64,000 bases of DNA, taken from assembly GCF_035222485.1 (NCBI RefSeq), contig NC_085921.1, forward strand, positions 3,038,001-3,102,000. The letters run 5' to 3'. Origin of the DNA: Podospora pseudoanserina (taxonomy: Eukaryota > Ascomycota > Sordariomycetes > Sordariales > Podosporaceae). Made by a program: the position numbers and the translations under genes. A model generated the notes under the pieces. That model made no database searches and was not told where the DNA came from. It worked only from the letters and a program-made list of their open reading frames with translations. Positions within the stretch are counted from its first letter, which is position 1; every line of letters starts with the position of its first letter. Below are positions 56,371 through 64,000 of the stretch, piece after piece.

Positions 56371-56751
56371 TGGTTTGGGGTGCGGCCACAGGCCCGAGGT
56401 CTCTCTGATCAGAGGGGCGAGAAAAAGTGGGGGCTCTCGGAGGATTCGGGGGTTCAGTGGTCATGTATATAAACGGTCTATTTCGAACATTCTATCTTGG
56501 AGGGATCATCGACTTTTATTTTTCTTCGTATTGTGTGCCTTGCACGCGTGCAGGCAATTCTGGCCCTCTGATCAGACCAATCTGGTGCTTATTATGCGGC
56601 CTGCGAGCCCATAGTGTCATTTCTTTATCCTACGTGAAGTGCGGCCTGCGAGCGAGCCACTGTCACGCAGGTGTGTTCATTCAGGGACCTGTTGAAGGCA
56701 TATTTGTGGTGTTGTGGTTGTTTCTGTGTGTTTTCTCACCATTTCATTATA
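56371..56751 (+). mobile_element. LTR-like element, copy 2
   Basis: A 381-bp relative of 4036-4402 in the opposite orientation. It begins tggtttggggtgcggcc, has ATGTATATAAACGGTCT and the GCACGCGTGCAGGCAATTCT block, and ends CACCATTTCATTA. It holds no coding region and no exact target duplication was found. It lies about 190 bp after the NLR stop codon, between the intact NLR and the dead one. Best read as a solo LTR; a MITE-like element is possible. Confidence 0.6.
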
Positions 56752-57133
56752 CTTTTGTTATCATTCGTGATACAAGAGGGGTCTGGGGCACGGTGCCAAT
56801 ATATAGTACTTTCATCTCTTCTACAGTCTTCTAGATTATATTTACGTTAGTCCGCTTGGATGGCGTTCTCGCTCCGTCTAATAATACCTACAAGCGGCGT
56901 CGCGCGATGATACTTCGGATGCACCCCTGTATAAAATGCGGCCCACGACGTCACAGGACAACCTCAATAGTATGGTAACTATTTCCATACATTCCTCGTC
57001 GTAGTGCCTAGCTTGAACCAGTCTTATAAAGTTTTCGAAACCTGTTTCTTAGTGTTTCCAACACTTTAACGCGGCTTTCTCGCTGTAGTAAACAAGCCTA
57101 GCGAAGAAAATAAATAACTACTACCAACAAACA
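56752..57133. other. intergenic, nothing recognised
   Basis: Spacer between the LTR-like copy and the end of the NLR relic. Confidence 0.5.
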
Positions 57134-58830
57134 TTACGCATCAAGGATACCGTTTGCTTGTCGTAGATGCTCTCTATTTCGAATAACCATTTGTAACTTC
57201 CGATCAGACGGCTCTAGAGTTGTCTGGAACCCAGATAACGCCCGCTGATACATCGCCTCCGCTGCCCCCAGTCGGCCCTGATCCGCGTAAAGGAGGTCCA
57301 ACATATGTGTCGCGTTGGTGATATTACTTCTTTCGAAATCGCACTCGCGCCCCTGGAACTTCCCGGCCCACCATGAGCACCTCTCCACATGCAGGAGAAG
57401 CCGCCGCTGGAGCTCCCAATAGTCCTTAGTCTTGCTGTCGGGCACGGAGAATCCAACCACCGTCATCGCTTGCCGCAGAAACAATCTCTTCCCATTGTCA
57501 TCCTGTATGTGCGACGTCCATCTGTGCACCACCGGATGTATGCTGTGGTTGCCGCTGTCCTGCACGGACCCTCGGGCCTCGATCATCGAGTAGCGGAGCA
57601 GCAGTCTCTCTGCGTCCAAGAACCTGACCTGGTTGCACGCCATGTCGCAGAGCCATCCGGGCTACTGCTCCCCACCGCCTGCCGAAGCTTGCAGTAGACC
57701 GTGCCACAGGTCTATGTGGTCCACAAAAGCCCAGAGCCGCAGCAGATTCGAGGCGTACTCGTTCCTCACCTCGATTGCCTTGAATAACATCATCCACGTC
57801 GTCCCAATATTTCCCTTCTCGTAATCTACTAACGTAAGCTAGACTTGCCGTTAAACCTAATTAAGTCGTCCCACTACTACTTGTAGAGCCGAATATACGA
57901 CGCAACGTTGAGGCAGGTCTCGCGGAGATACGATGTAGCCTGCACTAGCGTAAGTGGGAGCCTATCGAGCAAACCGAGTAGCTCGGTCCCCGTCTCGTCT
58001 ATAACTGCCACCTGTTAGCCTGAGCCCCAAAACGTATGTCGTTAAAGGCCTACCTAGTTGTTACCTATACCACTGCCGGAACATAGTATTGCCCAATTTT
58101 TGGTCCACCTTGTTCAGTCGTTTCGAGTCGCCGAACTCCACTAGCCTCGACAATCGTGTAGTAATCAGCACCGACCCGTGGTCACCCGGAAGGTATTGTC
58201 GAATATCGTATATGCCTATCGACCCGCCTTACTCGTGGTCTTGGTCGACGTTATCGAAGACCAGCAGCCAGTCGATATTATCCGGCCGCCCAAGCCACTC
58301 TAACACGTCAATCACCACGACTTTCAGGTCGTCCTCGTTATATTAGGCGCAGTTCTTGCTCCTATCGGGAATCTGGCCTTCTGTCACGGTGGTTACACCG
58401 TGACCGTCGTTGATCCACTGATGGAGCTTGGCACGTGCAGAGCACAGACTAATGCGACTTGAAAGACTTCGCATCTCGCTGCCGCGAGACCTGTTTGTAG
58501 CTCTTTAAGCTACGTCTTAACAATAGAGCCTGCCCGTACCCGACGGAATAAAGCCCAGACTGTAGCTTAGCTCAATATTACTGTTATTAACCTGTCAACC
58601 TGTCCTACTAGTGACACCTTCCGGTGTCCTGCTTGCACAGCCACCAAGACTCTGTCCTAGCTGGTCTGCCATCTGGCCAGAAGACCGAGCTGAACGCGGC
58701 TTGGTGGCGTCAAGCAAAGTCGGCAGCTAGCTGTGTCTTCCCGATGCCACCAAATTCGTAGAGAACAAATATCTTGCGCCGGTGATTCCCCCGGGACACA
58801 TGCTGAAGTGATCTAAATAAGGAAACACAT
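57134..58830 (-). pseudogene. RIP-decayed NB-ARC/TPR NLR relic
   Basis: Read on the minus strand from about 58800: FVLYEFGGIGKTQLAADFA (NB-ARC P-loop) then a TGA (plus 58710-58712), WLLVFDNVDQDHE (kinase-2) then TAA (58229-58231), and HGSVLITTRLSRL (RNBS-B). Then comes an open stretch 57643-57134 with LDAERLLLRYSMI, HPVVHRWTSHIQD and the TPR-like LLYADQGRLGAAEAMYQRAL. This is the fungal NB-ARC-TPR type of NLR, convergent with the intact one. Stops at CGA/CAA-type places and AT drift in the middle fit RIP. No N-terminal domain was found. Confidence 0.85.
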
Positions 58831-59574
58831 GACAATATCGCTGTCTTTTGCTTGAGTACTCCCAGGCTTAAAAGACCAATAACTTATTATCTCCATCCAG
58901 TCCCCATTCACACCCTCACCTGCCAGCCGCAGATCCTTCTGCCGTTGTTATCCATTTGCAGTCCTTCGGGGTGACCTGGGAGTCCAAAGCTTGGCTTACG
59001 TAGCAGTGCGATAAAAGGTTTCCTTTGGCTGTGCCAGTGTCACGGGAGAGGTAGATAATCGAGGCAAGCTACGATAAGTCTGACCAATTTAATGTAGCAG
59101 TAAGCTGAAGAGGGTAAAAAAGAAAGCAAACAAAGTCTGGCTGCAAGTAGGGCTTTAGACATGGCCAAGTTTGGGCCTGTGAAAGCACCCACGTGACTCT
59201 TACGTGGCGTGCGCTCACATGTCATGAGCCAGGGCCGTGACAGCCAGGAAAGGAGGCAGATGGGTTAAGGCTTACAGTCAGCTTTGTGACCATGCCATGG
59301 CAGTCAGATTTCATTGCCGACCCTTAATTGCGGCTAAAAGAGCAGCACGTGCTTGAGAAGGGGCTGGTCGGTACCTTCACTTGCCATTGCGCTGTGGGAA
59401 ACATCACGTAAACGCCAAGCTACCTTAGTTAGCATCTAGAATAAGCTCCATCACTTCGTTCTCTTATACCTTAGCTTCTCAAACCCCCTACCGCCGGTAT
59501 CCCGAAAGTCGTCCAGATCTTACATAATTATAGCATATCGCCCCAATATCAAAGATCCCAAGACCCAAGATTTG
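58831..59574. other. intergenic, no gene seen
   Basis: About 740 bp upstream of the NLR relic with no recognisable N-terminal domain, only short open frames. Confidence 0.5.
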
Positions 59575-60034
59575 TGGCTAGGCCAGAGGGAGCAAACGAC
59601 GATATACCTGAGGTAAGGGCCTGGGCTGTGCCACAGTAATGAGTTAAGTCCAGCACAAACGCGCACGGACATCCAAGCGTAATCCAGTCGTTCAGCTAAA
59701 TCCTCAGCAAATCGCATTCCTTATGATGGCACACAGATGATCATGATTTCGGCTTCAGAGATCGGAGTGGTAAATGTCCAGATATGCAAAAAAACATGCT
59801 TCATGATCCTTTCTCCTGAGAGCCTGAAAATACGAGCTCGTTGTACCGAAATACCTATGTTTTTTACCGCCCGTTTTATTTTCGTTTTTTGTTTTCTGTC
59901 GGCGCTTACATGCTTCAGGTTCATTGGGAGACTGAGGGGTGTGAATGTAGAAGATAGGGAGAGAAATCTTCCTCAGTTTTTGGCAGTATGTCTTCCGAAA
60001 TCTGCATCGGATTTCCCTGGAAATGACAGTCTGG
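59575..60034 (-). repeat. Dispersed repeat, better-preserved copy (pairs with 3578-4028)
   Basis: The minus strand from ccagactgtcatttccaggg to about ggcctagcc aligns with 3578-4028. Base composition is more balanced than in the other copy. A minus-strand frame is open for 60-100 codons in pieces but has no recognised product. Both copies begin and end at the same point, so the unit is a discrete element of about 460 bp. Confidence 0.8.
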
Positions 60035-60169
60035 CTGTGGAATAACCTCGGATTGTATGAAGGGCAAACCGCCGACACGACACCCCGGTCTTTGTCGCTG
60101 CCATCTGAATCCAAGGACCATGAATCGGCAAAAACTAGGTACCTAAGGTATCTCCTTCATAGTAAACAC

Positions 60170-61850
60170 TTAAACCCCACTAAACTTCATCCCCGTCAAC
60201 GACAACTCCCCCCCATCAGCCAACCACTCCGGCCCCCCACTCCACTCAAACTCCTTCCCAACCTTCCACGTCCCATGAAACAACATGCCATTTACCCCCA
60301 ACCCATAAACCGACACCTTCCCCCTTACCAACGACACCACAGCCGGTGTACTATTAAACGCGCCCCCCAAATCCTGCCACTCCTCCGCCCACTTCTGCCC
60401 AATCAACGCCTTATGCTTCAACCTATCATCCCTCCCCACAGCCAACACATCCAGCCTATCCGGCCCACTAACATACACCACCGGAGTGGACTGGAAACTC
60501 CCTCCCAAATCCACCAGGTTGTTCGTTTCCGCATCCCCAGTCTTGGTCCAGTTGTAGTATTCCATAGTTCTCTTTACCGTTATCCCAAACACAAAACTCT
60601 CTTCGATTGTTCTCGAAGCGATGGCCAGCTGCCCCCTGAAGTCCCCCCCTGCCTCGACCCATCCTGTCCAAGCACCGAGCCAAGTGGTGGTAAATAACGG
60701 CTGGGCTGTGCCTCGAAACCCAAGTACCGCCATTCTCCACGGTCCCGGTCCACACCCAATAACCGGGTACGATGACAGCCCACCACCATGACTCTCCCAT
60801 CCTGACCAGCCAGCATACGGCTTGTAGTAGATCCTATACAAGCCCCCATCCGTCCCTCTGATCGCCACGTCCATTTGTGAATCACCACACGCTACTGCAT
60901 AGGGCGGACTGGTAATCGCCTTCCCGAGCTCAGTCCAAGTGTCGTTCCATTTCCCGTTGTAAAACCTTTTCGTTTGGATAGTGTTATTCTTTGCATAAAC
61001 AAACACATCCACCAGGTTGTTATCCAACGAAGCGGCGGAAGGTTGGGAAATCATGTCACCGCCCAGTGACTCCCAGTCAGAGAGCCACTTCTCGCCGTTG
61101 GTGGTGCGGTACCATACCGCGTTGTCTTGCCCGAGGCCGAAGAGGAAGGCGGTGGGAGGCGAAGCGTACTGCGCAACGGAGAGGACAGAGGGGCAGATAT
61201 TGCCTTGACAGACGGAATTGGATTCGAAGGTTGGCGAGGAGTCTGATGGGCGAGGGTCAGTGCTGGTCCGTGAAGCTGGGGAGAAAGAAAGGGGGCTACC
61301 GGTTGGGGAAGTAGGCGTTGCGTTTCCGCCTGAATTGCCACGGCTGCCTGAAGGGTCGGGAAAGGCAGTTGGTTTTCCCTGGCTGACGGTTCCTCCGGGT
61401 TCATTACCTGAGTCACCCCCAGAAGAGCCATTCGAGCTACTCGGATGGGTGAGCATCTGGTACCAAGACAAACAAGGCTGGGAACAAGTACCTAGAAGAG
61501 TTTTGCGTTGCCAAGCGACTTCCAAATACACCCCCAAGGATGGCAATGATGATAAGAAGCGCCACGACTATCCCAGCCAGGAACCACTTTGTCGCCGATA
61601 CTCTCTTCTTGACAGTTCGGTCAACAATAGTAGTCCCGCCTCCGTCACTGAACGGCCATGGCTGTGTAGAGATCTCGGATCGTGGAACTGGTGGACTCCA
61701 AGGACGACTTGTAGGAGGTGTCGGAGGGTCAAAGTCCGGCGGTTGTCCAATTGATCGGTCAGTATTAGCCCCGATTGCGGCCGTTGTAGAGTTGTAGGAG
61801 GGCGGCCATTGACTTCCCGCGGTAGCAGTGCGATATGATGTTGTTGACAT
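60170..61850 (-). CDS. Type II membrane protein with PLL-like beta-propeller (lectin-like)
   Basis: Exons 61850-61492 and 61439-60170; a 52-bp intron (gtactt...gag) keeps frame in a Ser run. About 542 aa. A Pro/Ser/Thr-rich cytosolic part of about 90 residues ends VKKRVSATK; one transmembrane helix follows (WFLAGIVVALLIIIAILGG). A Ser/Gly/Pro stalk with SVCQGNICPS leads to six or seven blades with the recurring pattern W..W..LGG....P: WLSDWESLGGDMISQP, WNDTWTELGKAITSPP, WSGWESHGGGLSSYP, AWTGWVEAGGDFRGQ, NNLVDLGGSFQSTP and EEWQDLGGAFNSTP. This resembles PLL-type and fucose-lectin propellers. Glycan binding at the cell surface is inferred, not shown. Confidence 0.85.
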
Positions 61851-62113
61851 GGCCACATGTGATGGTGCTGGAAAGAAAGCTCGACATGAACGAGGTTCTG
61901 GTGACGCTTGTTATCCATAGAATATCAAGACATCATGATGCGATGTGCGCTTGGCCGCAATGCTGCAGGCTGGTGATAGTACGACGCCACTTGCTGTTCT
62001 CCGAACGGCTGAGTTGATGACCACACTCCCAACCCCCACGAGGTCTGGCTGCTGCATACTGGCTTTCAGCCCCATCGAGATAAGCGCGCAATTTCTCATC
62101 ATCTCCTATCTGT

Positions 62114-63277
62114 TCATGTTCCATCCTTTTGGCGGCGCAACAAAAACTGAGGTATCAGGGTCTTTGAACCCGGAAGAGGAGGCAACACCAACGAAGAGTT
62201 GTTCTTTGACCGTTCGCTTTCTTCGTCGATGACAGCGATAAGTTCAGATGGGCCTCGACGTGGAGGTTGTAAGTCGTTCTCACCCAACCACTCTCTGGCC
62301 TCCCTCCTCAGCCGGTTCTCTCTCATTCTCGATGGAATGTGCACAAAAGACACATTTGTATTCTGTCTGGTCAAACTGACACCGCATTTGCTCAGCAAGG
62401 CCTGGATCGGCCCTTTGAGCGAAGGGCAGCATGCAGCAAAAAGCGAGATGAGCTGCTCGAGAATGGTCCAGGTAGCAATCGACATGGCCATCTCCCACTG
62501 ATCATCCACGTTCCTCCAATCAGCAACGACCACGGCCTTCATGATCGACGCGACGCTGGCGAATAAGCCCATCCCTGTCAGGATGCATATCACGACCCTC
62601 TCCCTCAGCGGACGGCGTAGGTTCCAAAGGATAAACATCGGAGCAACAGAAAGCAACAGGTCGGTGGTAATGTTGATTGCGGAGCCGATGCTGGAGACTA
62701 TAATGTCTGTATGGAGGCTGGGACATTTTCGCTCGCGCAGAGGGACCATGATATCCCAGGCAGCATGGAATGGTCGACATTTGAAGAAGAGATACTGAAT
62801 GTCGGCCACGCAGTAGGTGACTTGAACGGCAGCGATCACGTATAGGCCTATCCTCCATGACTTTTTCAGGGGTAATCGCAACAAAGTCAAGACAATGGAC
62901 GTCTTTATCAAAGTCATGCTGATGGCCCATATCGGAATGGCAAAATATGCCACAAAGACAGCTTCTCGAACTTCGTCCATGCTGATGTCTCCCGGGTGTA
63001 TATGCATCTCTGGGACGAGGAGGCCCCAGTCGATAATGGAGCAGACCTGGAATTAACGAGTCAGACAGGATAGAAAAGGCAAGCTCGAGTTCGGCAGGAT
63101 TAAACCTACCAGCCCAGCGATAATGAAGGCATCATCCCATCCCAGTCTCCAGACCGGCCATATTCGCACATATATTCTTGCACAAAAGGGAACCAAAGCA
63201 AGTGCCAGGAGTGGGACGGTGACTCCGAAGTGGAGGCGGGCCAAAAACGCTGCCCTCTCGGTGATGGTGGGTGCCAT
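62114..63277 (-). CDS. Rhodopsin-domain seven-helix membrane protein (Pth11/SAT20-like)
   Basis: Exons 63277-63110 and 63046-62114; a 63-bp phase-0 intron (gtaggt...ccag). About 366 aa. Seven hydrophobic helices, starting VTVPLLALALVPFCARIYVR and WGWDD-like LGWDDAFIIAGLV. Conserved fungal rhodopsin-domain features: YFAIPIWAISMTLIKTSIVL, FLRLP-like LLRLPLKKSWRIGLY, FKCRPFHAAWD, INITTDLLLSVAPMFILWNL and TWTILEQLISLFAACCPSLK. The cytosolic tail is charged. The family is large in ascomycetes and includes putative receptors; the ligand is unknown. No retinal lysine motif was recognised, so light sensing is not implied. The ATG at 63277 directly precedes helix 1. Confidence 0.9.
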
Positions 63278-64000
63278 CGAGGTCGTTGAGGCGCTGAATT
63301 CGATTGTGGTGGTTGCGTTTACACCATGGTAGGATGAAATGGGAACAAATGCGAAAACAGACCCAGGGGCAATTGGAGATGGAAGATGGGATAGATGATC
63401 AAACAACCGTGCTTTCTGGGCGATGAAATTGCGCCAATCAAGTTGAGGTCCAGAAGCCGGGGCTGTTCCCAATTTGAACAACCAGTGAACTGGTCCTGAC
63501 ATTTCTTTTTCTGGCTCCCCGGTCCACGCTTGACGATCGGCACAAATCATGACGGGGACAATTCGAGCTTGGCAAATGCTTGACAGGTAAGAGCCTCCGC
63601 TGGCACGGCGCTGATTTGCTGAATGTCGCGGTGCTGGACCCGGGGATCAGGGACTGGGCACGGCAAAGCCAGGGGCCAACATGGGGAAGCGAAATTGGTG
63701 GCTCGATATGCTCTTCGATCACTAAGAAACCGAGGATTGCCGACCCCAAGCAAATTGGGAATCAAGAAAATCCCAAGCCAAAAAAGCTCAGGAGGTGCCA
63801 AATGTACTCATAGTACTCCACAAGGCCTGTCTGTGTCTTGTTCCTTCCCTTTTGGTCATAATTGGCAGGTTTCCGCCACCGGGTCTTCAAGGGCCTCGAC
63901 TTCCATAAACAATAAGGTATAAGCGGATCTTCCATAGATCGCCGCCGGCTGCTGTGTCCCAATTTCTCACTCCTTCAGGACGAATCTAACCAGAAATGCT
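63278..64000. other. intergenic to window end
   Basis: Upstream region of the rhodopsin-domain gene. Short open frames on both strands carry no motif. Nothing recognised before the window ends. Confidence 0.5.

Noticed and set aside
54929-56464. A 511-codon open frame on the minus strand, rich in Ala/Ser/Pro repeats
   Set aside because: It is the reverse reading of the ankyrin array; the plus strand has the NLR domains, introns and ankyrin fold. The open frame follows from the homogeneous repeats.
62114-63277. Possible light-driven rhodopsin
   Set aside because: The family name is rhodopsin-domain, but the helices match the fungal Pth11-like receptor group and no retinal-binding lysine motif was seen.

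Overview
The window is nuclear DNA of a filamentous ascomycete, most likely a sordariomycete. The grounds are short GT-AG introns (about 50-75 bp), fungal-only families (HET, CFEM, Zn2Cys6, Con-6, DUF1996, DUF3176, fungal NLRs), two dispersed single 5S rRNA genes of the Neurospora type, and old repeats decayed by C-to-T/G-to-A transitions in the manner of RIP (repeat-induced point mutation). I cannot name the species. Exon joins were worked out by eye from splice motifs and reading frame.

Layout. 0.2-1.8 kb: an AflR-like Zn2Cys6 regulator (-). 1.8-5.4 kb: gene-poor, with a RIP-decayed repeat, an LTR-like element and a broken Pif1/Helitron-type helicase fragment. 5.4-6.7 kb: an F-box protein. 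6.7-13 kb: sparse, with a Cut12-like motif protein, a 58-bp minisatellite and two zinc-finger reading frames. 13.3-15.2 kb: a divergent pair of secreted proteins, one effector-like and one an NPP1/Nep1-like protein. 15.3-19.7 kb: a large HET-domain protein. 20.4-22.0 kb: decayed or hypothetical coding. 23.3-24.2 kb: an APH-type phosphotransferase. 24.5-27.2 kb: a five-exon Zn2Cys6 regulator. 28.9-35.8 kb: an ordinary block with erythromycin esterase, Con-6, a small acidic protein, an SDR and a kelch membrane protein. 36.5-44.4 kb: two 5S genes flank a P450 pseudogene, a CFEM protein and a DUF1996 protein. 44.8-48.3 kb: a fructosamine-kinase relative that lacks its catalytic core, and a DUF3176 membrane protein. 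49.7-50.3 kb: a secreted bacterial-type phospholipase A2. 52.1-56.2 kb: an intact PNP-NACHT-ankyrin NLR with homogenised repeats. 56.4-60.0 kb: the second LTR-like copy, a RIP-decayed NB-ARC/TPR NLR relic and the better-preserved copy of the 3.6 kb repeat. 60.2-61.9 kb: a membrane-anchored beta-propeller lectin-like protein. 62.1-63.3 kb: a rhodopsin-domain seven-helix protein.

How it fits together. This looks like an accessory region. It is rich in self/non-self recognition genes (HET, one live and one dead NLR) and secreted interaction proteins (NLP, CFEM, PLA2, DUF1996, an effector-like protein), interspersed with decayed transposon debris and a few housekeeping-like genes. No biosynthetic cluster backbone is present, so the two Zn2Cys6 regulators have no obvious local targets. 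The strongest unusual signals are the covarying 5S gene pair, the core-deleted fructosamine kinase, the homogenised ankyrin array beside a RIP-killed NLR, and the repeat pair that records RIP.
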